Shown: positions 1-5,754 of the stretch, piece by piece
How the letters are laid out: the number at the start of each line of letters is the position of its first letter
How positions within the stretch are numbered: the stretch's first letter is position 1
Assembly (NCBI GenBank): GCA_035761265.1
Contig: DASTRL010000025.1
Coordinates: forward strand, 1-7,519
Direction: 5' to 3'
Source: CADEED01 sp035761265
Lineage (GTDB): Bacteria; Pseudomonadota; Gammaproteobacteria; Steroidobacterales; Steroidobacteraceae
Length of the DNA: 7,519 nucleotides
The notes under the pieces: model-generated
Seen by the model: only the letters and a program-made list of their open reading frames with translations
Databases searched by the model: none
What the model was told of the DNA's origin: nothing
Translations under genes and position numbers: made by a program

Positions 1-1
1 C

Positions 2-1030
2 TTCACGGCACTCGGCGTGCCGGACGTGCTCGACACCAATGGCGACGGCCAGTTCGACATCGCGCTGCGCGACATCGACCCGGTGGCGAACAAGGGCAAG
101 GCCTCGCGCGGCGCGTGGTCGAGCTGCGCGTCCTGCCACGATGACGGGCACTCGGACAATGTCACCTGGATCTTCCCCACCGGCCCGCGCCAGACCATCC
201 CGCTCGAAGGCACCTTCGCGCGCAATAACCTGGACGATCAGCGCATCCTCAACTGGAGCGCGATCCGCGGCTCGCCGACGGACTTCAACAACAACTCGCG
301 CGCCGTGCAGGGCGGTACCGGCTTCGCCACCAACGTGAACGGCGTCGACAAGTCCGCGCTGGTGTTCAACCACGGACCGACGCGCGGTATCAGCGACTCG
401 CTGGACGCCATGAGCGAGTGGATCGCGACGGTGCGTGCGCCCATCATGCCGGCCATCGCGCAGGCGACGGAAGCCAGCGGGCGCGCGGTGTTCACCACGA
501 ACTGCGCGAGCTGCCACGGCGGCGCCAAGTGGACCAAGAGCCGCACCAAGGGGCTCTACCAGGACAACCCGCTGTTGCAGCAGGATCCCATCGGCCCGGC
601 GTTCTTCACCGGTGTCACCAGGAACGACCTGGGCGTGGCGCTGGCCGGCCCGCAGGTGGTGAGCGTGACCCGCGCGAACAAACCCGATCCACTGTTCATG
701 CTGGACAACGTGGGCACGTTCAATCCGGCGAGCCCCATCGAGATCCGCGGCGCGGGCGCGGTGGACGGTCAGAGTACCCAGGGCTTCACCGCCTTCGGCC
801 TCGGCGGCTTCAACAGCCCGTCACTGCTGGGCGTCGCCTACTCCGGCCCGTACTTCCACGACGGCTCGGCGCACACGCTCGAAGACGTGGCCGCGCGTCA
901 CAAGCTGGGCGACGGCACGATTGCCACGAAGCTGACCGCCCAGGACCTCGCCGACCTGCTGGCTTTCGTGAAGAGCATCGACGACGCCACGGCCACGATG
1001 CCCAACGCCACCGACACCTTCATCCAATAA
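2..1030 (+). CDS. Di-haem cytochrome c peroxidase / MauG-family protein, C-terminal part (5' end outside window)
   Basis: The frame is open to the left edge, so the true start lies outside; a GTG at 17 is probably internal. Two CASCH haem c motifs are visible, at nt 125-139 and 503-517. Between them is a long domain, and near the end a segment reading PYFHDGS..TLEDV (about nt 847-890), which is typical of the second haem domain of bacterial cytochrome c peroxidase/MauG proteins. Members of this family act in the periplasm on peroxide or oxidise partner proteins. I cannot tell peroxidase from MauG-like activity here. Near the left edge is a DxNxDGxxD loop (nt 32-58) like an EF-hand or dockerin calcium site, about 22 residues before the first haem motif. 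The missing N-terminal part should carry the export signal. The stop codon TAA (1028-1030) overlaps the repeat that follows. The family assignment is firm; the substrate is unknown. Confidence 0.85.
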   Translation, partial: FTALGVPDVLDTNGDGQFDIALRDIDPVANKGKASRGAWSSCASCHDDGHSDNVTWIFPTGPRQTIPLEGTFARNNLDDQRILNWSAIRGSPTDFNNNSRAVQGGTGFATNVNGVDKSALVFNHGPTRGISDSLDAMSEWIATVRAPIMPAIAQATEASGRAVFTTNCASCHGGAKWTKSRTKGLYQDNPLLQQDPIGPAFFTGVTRNDLGVALAGPQVVSVTRANKPDPLFMLDNVGTFNPASPIEIRGAGAVDGQSTQGFTAFGLGGFNSPSLLGVAYSGPYFHDGSAHTLEDVAARHKLGDGTIATKLTAQDLADLLAFVKSIDDATATMPNATDTFIQ

Positions 1031-1086
1031 AGGGGGACAGTCCCTCTTTCCTAGCAAACGGGGACGCACCTGAGCGGTGCGTCCCC
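1029..1086 (+). repeat. Two-hairpin dispersed repeat, copy A
   Basis: The unit consists of hairpin 1 (1029-1049; 9-pair stem AAAGGGGGA / TCCCTCTTT with one G-T pair and loop CAG), a 10-nt spacer CCTAGCAAAC (1050-1059), and hairpin 2 (1060-1086; perfect 11-bp stem with left arm GGGGACGCACC and loop TGAGC). A second copy with the same architecture and orientation lies at 7458-7517. Over the shared 38 nt starting at GGGGAC (1033 and 7462), 32 positions are identical. The GGGGACA-type palindromes resemble extragenic REP-like elements mobilised by Y1 (RAYT) transposases in proteobacteria; that link is inference, since no transposase is in this window. Hairpin 1 begins on the stop codon of the preceding gene. 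Confidence 0.8.
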
Positions 1087-1093
1087 TGTTTTT
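1060..1093 (+). terminator. Rho-independent terminator of the cytochrome c peroxidase-like gene (hairpin 2 of the repeat)
   Basis: A perfect 11-bp GC-rich stem (1060-1070 with 1076-1086, loop TGAGC) is followed by TGTTTTTT, a good uridine tract. It sits 29 bp after the stop codon of the upstream gene. The repeat therefore seems to serve as the gene's terminator. It also separates this gene from the convergent small gene ending at 1094. On the minus strand no T-tract follows the hairpin, so it is unlikely to terminate in both directions well. Confidence 0.8.
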
Positions 1094-1381
1094 TCAGGCC
1101 GACTTCCCCATCGCATTCCTGATCGCGCCGACGATGGCGAGCAGCACGCCGCCGCCCACACCGCCTCCGGCAATGCTGCCGATGACCGAGCTCACGTCCA
1201 CGCCGCCGCCGCCCGTGCCCACACCGAGCGCATTGAGCAGTACGCCGCCGAGCCCGCCGCCCAGGATCCCGACGATCGAATTCCCCACGGTTCCGAGGCT
1301 GAGCTTCTTGAGTATGCCGCCGGCGATATTCCCGCCAACGGCGCCGCTGACCAGTTGCACGAGCAGGGTAACGATATCCAT
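1094..1381 (-). CDS. Small glycine-zipper membrane protein, function unknown
   Basis: This is a 95-residue protein almost without polar residues apart from a KK pair (residues 25-26) and the C-terminal RNAMGKSA. It has repeated glycine patterns (SGAVGGNIAGG near 12-22, GGGLGG near 41-46, GGGVGGG near 72-78), typical of glycine-zipper helices that pack in membranes. I count two or three hydrophobic segments. The start at 1381 is preferred over a start 7 codons upstream because GGAGGT (minus strand, 1390-1385) lies just before it. Similar uncharacterised small proteins are common in proteobacteria, but I do not recognise a named family with confidence. It converges on the cytochrome gene and diverges from the lipoprotein gene. 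Its 5' untranslated region may contain the long inverted repeat at 1406-1446. Confidence 0.75.
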   Translation of the reverse strand: MDIVTLLVQLVSGAVGGNIAGGILKKLSLGTVGNSIVGILGGGLGGVLLNALGVGTGGGGVDVSSVIGSIAGGGVGGGVLLAIVGAIRNAMGKSA

Positions 1382-1405
1382 GAGACCTCCGGCATGATGC
1401 AAAGC

Positions 1406-1446
1406 GGTCCGATGATCCGCGCGTCCCCTACGCGCGGCATCGGACC
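1406..1446. repeat. Long near-perfect inverted repeat between divergent genes
   Basis: The outer arms GGTCCGATG (1406-1414) and CATCGGACC (1438-1446) and the inner arms CCGCGCGT (1417-1424) and ACGCGCGG (1430-1437) give 17 paired bases. There is a 2-nt AT bulge (1415-1416) and the loop is CCCCT (1425-1429). It lies 25 bp upstream of the start of the minus-strand glycine-zipper gene and 93 bp upstream of the plus-strand lipoprotein gene, so it is not placed as a terminator of either. It could be a 5'UTR structure, an operator, or a REP-like mobile palindrome. Confidence 0.8.
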
Positions 1447-1539
1447 AACGGCCGATTGCGCCTCAAAGCCTGTAAGAAGACGCCGCGGCGCGCAGCCGCG
1501 CTGACCCGGCGAGCATCTTCCTCGCGTTCAGCCACCACC

Positions 1540-2103
1540 ATGGCGCGCACTCTCGCCCTTCTCCTGCTCCCGATCTTCGCCACCGTCCTTGCCGGCTGCC
1601 AGCCCGGCCCTCTGGACGACGCCGTGTCCCGCAGCGACGAGAAAGTCCTGGAGGCGCTGCTGCGCCTCTCCTGCAAGCTCGAAACCAAGGAAGTCATCTC
1701 GGACCTGCCGGCGACCCCATACGGCATCACCACGCAAAACGGCGCCAAGCACGATGTGCAGTTCGGCCTCGACCTGGCCGCGCGCCCGGCGCATCGCGCC
1801 CGCTGGCCGCAACGCAGGATCTGCAAGACAGCGCACGTGGTGCCCGAGGCCGAGATTCAGCGCGCCTTCGCCAAGGACACCCAGCCGCCGATGTGGATCG
1901 ACTTCGGCAAGGCCTTCGATGGCGCACAGCACCTGATGCGCGTCTCGCTACCCGTGTATTCCCCCGACGGCAGCCGGGCCGTGGTCTATACCTCCGGCAC
2001 GTGTCCGTTCGTCTGCGGCGCGGGCTTCTACCACGAGCTGCGACGCACGGGATACGGCGAATGGCAGATCACGCGCAGCGTGAACGCTTGGAAGTCCTCG
2101 TGA
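1540..2103 (+). CDS. Predicted lipoprotein, function unknown
   Basis: The start at 1540 gives an N-terminus of MAR, a hydrophobic core (residues 4-16) and a lipobox LAGC (17-20), so the mature protein would be 168 residues lipidated at Cys20. Gln at +2 predicts outer-membrane sorting. A frame extension upstream to 1456 exists, but it would place basic and serine-rich sequence before the signal peptide. No clear Shine-Dalgarno is seen before 1540. Four further cysteines (45, 95, 155, 159), including a CPFVC pair, could form periplasmic disulfides. The C-terminal third (SPDGSRAVVYTSGTCPFVCG, then a GYGEWQI segment) has alternating beta-strand character. I do not recognise the family. The gene stands alone, convergent with ctaB, 39 bp apart. 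Confidence 0.7.
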   Translation: MARTLALLLLPIFATVLAGCQPGPLDDAVSRSDEKVLEALLRLSCKLETKEVISDLPATPYGITTQNGAKHDVQFGLDLAARPAHRARWPQRRICKTAHVVPEAEIQRAFAKDTQPPMWIDFGKAFDGAQHLMRVSLPVYSPDGSRAVVYTSGTCPFVCGAGFYHELRRTGYGEWQITRSVNAWKSS

Positions 2104-2142
2104 CGACCTGACGCTTTGCCAGGCCGCGCCAGACCGCGCCGC

Positions 2143-3081
2143 TCAGCCGAGCACGAGCGACAGCGACGAAGTCATCCCCTGCGTCGTCGGTAGATAGTGG
2201 TCGACGAGCAGCGCGCCGAACAGCCACATCAGATAGGTGATCGAGAAGCGGAACACCTTCATCGGCAGATGCGCGCGCTCGGTGAGCTTCATCGCGAACG
2301 CATGCCAGATGAACATGCCGTTGAGCACCAGCGCAACGCCCAGATAGATCAGCCCGCTCATGCCCGTGACGAAGGGCATCAGCGTGACCGCCGTGAGCAG
2401 CAGTGTGTACAGCACCACCTGCAGCCGCGTGAACGGAATGCCGTGCGTGACGGGCAGCATCGGGATCCCGACCTTGGCGTACTCGTCCTTGCGCGCGATG
2501 GCCAGCGCCCAGAAATGCGGCGGCGTCCACACGAACACGATCAGGAACAGCAGCAGCGCGTTCGGGTCGATGGAGTTGGTGACCGCGGCCCAGCCCAGCA
2601 CCGGCGGCGCGGCACCGGCGGCCCCGCCGATCACGATGTTCTGCGAGGTCGCGCGCTTCAGCCACACGGTATAGACCACCGCGTAGCCGATCAGCGAGGC
2701 GAAGGTGAGCACGGCCGTGAGCGTATTCACCAGCAGCACCAGGATGGTCATCGAGGCGGCGCACAGCACCGCGGCAAACACCAGCGCGGCGCGAGCCGAG
2801 AGTTTCCCCGTGGGCAGCGGCCGGCGCTTGGTGCGCGACATCTGCGCATCGATGCGCTCATCGAGGACGTGGTTGATGACCGCAGCGCTCGAGGCGGCGA
2901 GCGCGACGCCCAGATTGCCGAAGATCAGCGCGTCGAGCGGCGGGAAGCCCGGTACCGCCAGCAACGTGCCCACGATGGACGTGAACACGATGAGCATCAC
3001 CACGCGCGGCTTGGTCAGCTCGTAGAAACTGCGCCAGCGCGTGGGGGCGGCCGCGGCAAGGTGGGGGGCGGGGGTGGACAT
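2143..3081 (-). CDS. ctaB: Protohaem IX farnesyltransferase (haem O synthase)
   Basis: This integral membrane UbiA-family prenyltransferase transfers a farnesyl group to protohaem to give haem O, the precursor of haem A for cytochrome oxidase. The 312-residue length is normal. Visible motifs are ELTKPRVV (21-28), the first Asp-rich site NHVLDERID (N70, D74, D78) followed by MSRTKRRPLP (81-90), WTPPHFWALA (185-194), and the second site KDEYAKVGIPMLP (198-210). About nine hydrophobic segments are expected. The start at 3081 gives the usual short N-terminus before ELTKP; a longer upstream extension is just overlap with ctaA in another frame. It is the last gene of the assembly operon, 22 bp after ctaA. 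No convincing terminator is seen before the convergent lipoprotein gene. Synonym cyoE; ctaB is used because of the aa3-type context. Confidence 0.96.
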   Translation of the reverse strand: MSTPAPHLAAAAPTRWRSFYELTKPRVVMLIVFTSIVGTLLAVPGFPPLDALIFGNLGVALAASSAAVINHVLDERIDAQMSRTKRRPLPTGKLSARAALVFAAVLCAASMTILVLLVNTLTAVLTFASLIGYAVVYTVWLKRATSQNIVIGGAAGAAPPVLGWAAVTNSIDPNALLLFLIVFVWTPPHFWALAIARKDEYAKVGIPMLPVTHGIPFTRLQVVLYTLLLTAVTLMPFVTGMSGLIYLGVALVLNGMFIWHAFAMKLTERAHLPMKVFRFSITYLMWLFGALLVDHYLPTTQGMTSSLSLVLG

Positions 3082-3103
3082 CGGGGCCGCGAATTCTAGC
3101 CGT

Positions 3104-4120
3104 TCAGGAGAAATCGGGTACCGGGCGAAGCCTGCGGTTGAGCAGCACGGTGGCCGCGACCAGCAGCGCGGCGCCGGCATTGTGCGCGGCCGCCAGCGGC
3201 AGCGGAAACGCGCGCAACACCATGAAAATCCCGATGGAAAGCTGCAGCGCGAGCGCAGCCAGCACGGCCACGCCGGCCCAGCGTGGGCCGCGCCCCAGGC
3301 CACGGCAAGCCGCCAGCGCCGCCAACAGCAGCAGGACCGTGGCCAGCACCGCGCCCAGCCGATGCGTGAAGTGGATGGCGACGCGCGCGGGGTGATCGAG
3401 CACGCCGCCGGCGTAGTTGATGCCGAGGCCGCGCCACAGCACGAAGGCGTCCTTGAAATCCGCGTCCGGAATCCATTGCGCCTGGCACTTGGGGAAGTCC
3501 GGGCAGGCCACGGCCGCGTAGTTGCTGCTGGTCCAGCCGCCCAGGAAGATCTGCAGTCCCAGGGCGGCAAGCGCCAGCGTGGCCCAGAGCCGCGCACGCG
3601 CGCCGTCCTCGACCAGCCGGTTGCCCGCGAGCACGCTGCCGCCATCCACGGGCCGATCCTGCGCGCGCATGGTCAGCCACAGCCACAGCAGCATCGCGAA
3701 GGTAGTTAGTCCACCGAGCAGGTGCCCGGTGACGATCAGCGGCTTCAGCAGCCAGGTCACGGTGAGCATGCCGAGAATGCCCTGGAAGACGACCAGCGCC
3801 AGCAGCACCAGCGCGAAGCTCACGCTCACCCCGCGCCGGCCCCGCGCGACGATGCACAGGGCCGTGATGACGAGAATGATGAGACCGAGAGTGCTCGCGG
3901 CGTACCGATGGATCATCTCCACCCACGCCTTGCGCACGTCTTCGGCCGAGGCGTAGTGCTCGGCGCTGCCGGTGGGCGCGATGTGGCCGAAGCAGCCCGG
4001 CCAGTCGGGGCAACCGAGGCCGGAATTCGACAGCCGCGTGTAGCCGCCGAGCACCACGACGCACAGCGCCAGCAGCGCGCCGGCAAGCGCAAGACGACGG
4101 ATCCAGGTCACTTCACGCAT
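3104..4120 (-). CDS. ctaA: Haem A synthase (COX15/CtaA family)
   Basis: CtaA oxidises the C8 methyl group of haem O to a formyl group to give haem A, in the cytoplasmic membrane. The 338-residue protein shows the two-fold repeat of the family. Half one has GGYTRLSNSGLGCPDWPGC (25-43, Cys37 and Cys43), the EMIHR helix (E68, H71) and TGHLLGG (H133). Half two has GGWTSSNYAAVACPDFPKC (194-212, Cys206 and Cys212), FTHRLGA (H253) and AHNAGAALL (H313). The four histidines match the haem-ligating positions of the family and both cysteine pairs are present. The start at 4120 lies 4 bp after the stop of the upstream Sco-like gene, and no strong Shine-Dalgarno is visible, so translation is probably coupled. 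Its product uses haem O made by the next gene. Confidence 0.96.
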   Translation of the reverse strand: MREVTWIRRLALAGALLALCVVVLGGYTRLSNSGLGCPDWPGCFGHIAPTGSAEHYASAEDVRKAWVEMIHRYAASTLGLIILVITALCIVARGRRGVSVSFALVLLALVVFQGILGMLTVTWLLKPLIVTGHLLGGLTTFAMLLWLWLTMRAQDRPVDGGSVLAGNRLVEDGARARLWATLALAALGLQIFLGGWTSSNYAAVACPDFPKCQAQWIPDADFKDAFVLWRGLGINYAGGVLDHPARVAIHFTHRLGAVLATVLLLLAALAACRGLGRGPRWAGVAVLAALALQLSIGIFMVLRAFPLPLAAAHNAGAALLVAATVLLNRRLRPVPDFS

Positions 4121-4124
4121 GGGG

Positions 4125-4712
4125 TCAGCCGATATGGGAAAGCCGCAGCAGCTTCTTGAGATCGGTGAGCAGGTCCTTGCTGGTGTGCTGCGTGGCATCG
4201 TGCCGCATCAGGAGATTGCCGAGAGGGTCGACGATGTACAGCGAGTGCTGGCGGTCGCCGGGAAACTGCCCGAGCAATGCCTGCGCCTCGGGGGAAGACG
4301 CATCGAGCGCGATCAGCCCGGGCTGCTGGCTCGCGAAGTAGTCGGTCGCGCAGCAATGCGCGGTGGCGAGGAATATGCGTTGTACGCGGGTCATCTCGTT
4401 GTTGAGCGCGAGCCGCGACTGGCGACCGAACACCAGCGCCGTCTGGCAGGCGTCATCGCAGGCGCCGTCACCTATATATATGAGAGACCACTTCTCCTTG
4501 AGCACCTCGGGGCTGGCGCTGTCGCCATCGGGCAGGCGCAGTCCGCGCGCCTCGAGCGGGCGCGGCGGCTGGATGAGCTCGCCCTTGCTGGAGGATCCCG
4601 CCGGGCGCCACAGCTTGCCGTAGTAGAGCGCGAACGAGATCGCCACCGGCAGGAAAAACAGGGCCGCGATGATCAACAACACTTGCCGGCCGCGGCGGCG
4701 CGCTTCATCCAT
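4125..4712 (-). CDS. Sco-like single-span membrane protein of the oxidase assembly operon
   Basis: The protein has 195 residues: a basic N-terminus, one membrane span (about 11-31), then a periplasmic domain. That domain carries CDDAC (Cys85, Cys89), a CxxxC pair placed after a hydrophobic beta-strand (WSLIYIGDGA) as in the thioredoxin fold of Sco copper chaperones. It ends with a strand SLYIVDPLGNLLMRH (157-171) and a helix LLTDLKKLLRLSHIG. Sco proteins use a Cys pair plus a distal His to deliver copper or electrons to the CuA site of subunit II; His171 could be that ligand, by inference. Similar uncharacterised proteins sit between SURF1 and ctaA in many proteobacteria. The start ATG overlaps the SURF1 stop by one base (TGATG), so coupling is expected. 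It is shorter and more divergent than true SenC/Sco, hence no gene symbol. Confidence 0.85.
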   Translation of the reverse strand: MDEARRRGRQVLLIIAALFFLPVAISFALYYGKLWRPAGSSSKGELIQPPRPLEARGLRLPDGDSASPEVLKEKWSLIYIGDGACDDACQTALVFGRQSRLALNNEMTRVQRIFLATAHCCATDYFASQQPGLIALDASSPEAQALLGQFPGDRQHSLYIVDPLGNLLMRHDATQHTSKDLLTDLKKLLRLSHIG

Positions 4713-5440
4713 CAGGACACCTTGCGAAAATTGAGGCCGAAGTAGAGCACGAGCAACACCACGGCAAAACCCCACCACTGGATGGCGTATGACAGGTGCC
4801 GCGAGGGCGGCAGGCCCGGTGGCGTCCACTCGCGCACATAGCCATCCGGCATCTGCGGGTCGAGCAGCAGCAACCGGCGCGTGAGCCGCGAGCCCAGCGC
4901 CGCTTCCAGCTCCTCGTGCGTGGGGAAGCTCGTGAGCTTTGGCCAGGTGGAATCCGTGGCCGGCGGCGCCCGGCCGCTGGCAAGGCCAGCCGCCGGGAGT
5001 TCCTCGATGCGCCCGGCGATGCGGCGCGGGGTCGTATCGTCCAAGGAAACATCCGGAAGCCGATCGCGGTAACCCGTGAACGGGACCCAGCCGCGGTTCA
5101 CGAGCAACCTCGTGCCGCTATCCATCACGAATGGTGTGAGCACTTCGTACCCGGGCCGCCCGGCGTGCGAGCGATTGTCGAGCAGGAACTGGTGCTCGGG
5201 CTCGAAATGCCCCTGCACCTCCACATGCGCAAAGCGATCGACGCGCTCGAGATCGTCGCCGGTGACGTGCGCCGGGGCCGTGGTCTTGCCGTACTCCGCC
5301 CAGACCGCCTCCTTCGCCTGGCCCCGATGCCACTGCCAGCGTCCCAGGCTCACGAAGCCAGCCACCAGCAGGACGGTGAGCAGAGTCATCGGCCAGGATG
5401 GCTGGAAAGTCCGGCCAGCGAAGGAAAAGGGGGTCGGCAT
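4712..5440 (-). CDS. SURF1-family cytochrome c oxidase assembly protein
   Basis: SURF1 (Shy1) proteins help insert haem A into subunit I of cytochrome c oxidase. The 242-residue protein has the family's two-span layout. TM1 covers about 17-33, followed by GRWQWHRG (33-40). The large periplasmic domain has LLDNRSHAGRPGYEVLTPF (86-104) and LLVNRGWVP (112-120). The C-terminal span follows HLSYAIQWWGFA (215-226), the typical signature before TM2. The start at 5440 is chosen over an upstream frame extension because the extension is highly acidic, overlaps the divergent gene, and has no family counterpart. It is the first gene of the four-gene minus operon. A -10-like TATACT (minus strand, 5456-5451) lies 10 bp before the ATG and no Shine-Dalgarno is present, so the mRNA may have a very short or no leader. 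Confidence 0.93.
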   Translation of the reverse strand: MPTPFSFAGRTFQPSWPMTLLTVLLVAGFVSLGRWQWHRGQAKEAVWAEYGKTTAPAHVTGDDLERVDRFAHVEVQGHFEPEHQFLLDNRSHAGRPGYEVLTPFVMDSGTRLLVNRGWVPFTGYRDRLPDVSLDDTTPRRIAGRIEELPAAGLASGRAPPATDSTWPKLTSFPTHEELEAALGSRLTRRLLLLDPQMPDGYVREWTPPGLPPSRHLSYAIQWWGFAVVLLVLYFGLNFRKVS

Positions 5441-5467
5441 GGGGGCGCGCAGTATAAAGTGACGCGC
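5441..5467. promoter_or_regulatory. 27-bp divergent promoter region with overlapping -10 elements
   Basis: The whole space between the divergent start codons is 27 bp. It holds the AT-rich core AGTATAAAGT (5451-5460). Read on + this gives TATAAA (5453-5458), 9 bp before the ATG at 5468; read on - it gives TATACT (5456-5451), 10 bp before the ATG at 5440. No good -35 hexamer is evident on either strand; the nearest on - is TTGATG (5481-5476) at a 19-bp spacing. Transcripts from these elements would be nearly leaderless. The lack of Shine-Dalgarno sequences before both genes agrees with that. Confidence 0.45.
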
Positions 5468-5683
5468 ATGGATCCCATCAAAGTCCTCATCATCGTGGTT
5501 CTCCTCGCCATCGTCGCGAGCCTCGGAAGTGCGTTGTTCCACCTTTCCCGGGGCAGGACCGCCGAGGACTCCCGCAAGATGGCCCGGTCTCTCACCATCC
5601 GCGTCGGCCTGTCGGTGGCGCTCTTTCTTCTGTTAATGGCGGCCTGGAAGCTGGGCCTGATCAAGCCGACCGGCACGCAATAA
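5468..5683 (+). CDS. Twin transmembrane protein (DUF2909-like)
   Basis: This 71-residue protein has two hydrophobic helices (about 4-24 and 45-63) joined by a short polar loop (HLSRGRTAEDSRKMARSLTIR). The basic loop residues would put the loop in the cytoplasm. It matches my memory of the small DUF2909 'twin transmembrane' proteins found next to SURF1 and oxidase subunit genes in beta- and gammaproteobacteria. A role as an assembly or accessory factor of cytochrome oxidase is inferred only from this neighbourhood. It is divergent from SURF1, which is the usual local arrangement. There is no Shine-Dalgarno before the ATG; a TATAAA lies 9 bp upstream. A hairpin follows 7 bp after the stop. Confidence 0.8.
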   Translation: MDPIKVLIIVVLLAIVASLGSALFHLSRGRTAEDSRKMARSLTIRVGLSVALFLLLMAAWKLGLIKPTGTQ

Positions 5684-5690
5684 CGCCATA

Positions 5691-5710
5691 AACCCGCGGT
5701 TTTGCGGGTT
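5691..5710 (+). terminator. Hairpin after the twin-transmembrane gene, probable weak terminator
   Basis: AACCCGC (5691-5697) pairs with GCGGGTT (5704-5710) around a GGTTTT loop, starting 8 bp after the stop codon. The stem has 7 bp. The downstream sequence CTCAGCTTTA is not a proper uridine tract, so termination may be inefficient or Rho-assisted. It sits directly before the -35 element of the asd leader promoter, which fits a boundary between two transcription units. Confidence 0.55.
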
Positions 5711-5716
5711 CTCAGC

Positions 5717-5745
5717 TTTACGGCGGCCCGGCGCTCCGCTATGTT
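5717..5745 (+). promoter_or_regulatory. Predicted sigma70 promoter of the asd leader transcript
   Basis: TTTACG (5717-5722, 4 of 6 with TTGACA) and TATGTT (5740-5745, 4 of 6 with TATAAT) are separated by exactly 17 bp. A start site about 7 bp past the -10 would be near 5752, only about 3 nt before the leader-peptide ATG at 5755. That would make the leader peptide mRNA essentially leaderless, which matches the absence of a Shine-Dalgarno (upstream bases are TTCGCCCCCC). Confidence 0.55.
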
Positions 5746-5754
5746 TCGCCCCCC

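Noticed and set aside
418..1122. Long alternative frame across the cytochrome gene, and similar long frames on both strands of ctaA, ctaB and asd
   Set aside because: They are arginine/glycine/alanine-rich shadow translations of high-GC coding DNA with no family signature.
1421..1429. GCGTCCCCT shared with the two-hairpin repeat at 1079-1087, as a third repeat copy
   Set aside because: Only nine bases match and the CCTAGCAAA spacer and hairpin 1 are absent, so it is not called as a copy.
1484..1500. Small GC hairpin (GCGGC / GCCGC) upstream of the lipoprotein gene
   Set aside because: A six-pair stem in a GC-rich background is expected by chance and has no positional meaning.
2115..2142. 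Near-direct repeat GGCCGCGCC / GACCGCGCC between the lipoprotein gene and ctaB as a terminator
   Set aside because: It does not form a stable hairpin with a T-tract in either direction.
4473..4481. TATATATAT tract in otherwise GC-rich DNA, as a promoter candidate
   Set aside because: It is inside the Sco-like gene and encodes Ile-Tyr-Ile (minus strand) at a conserved strand position. The two ATA codons are rare for this GC content, but no -35 partner is seen.
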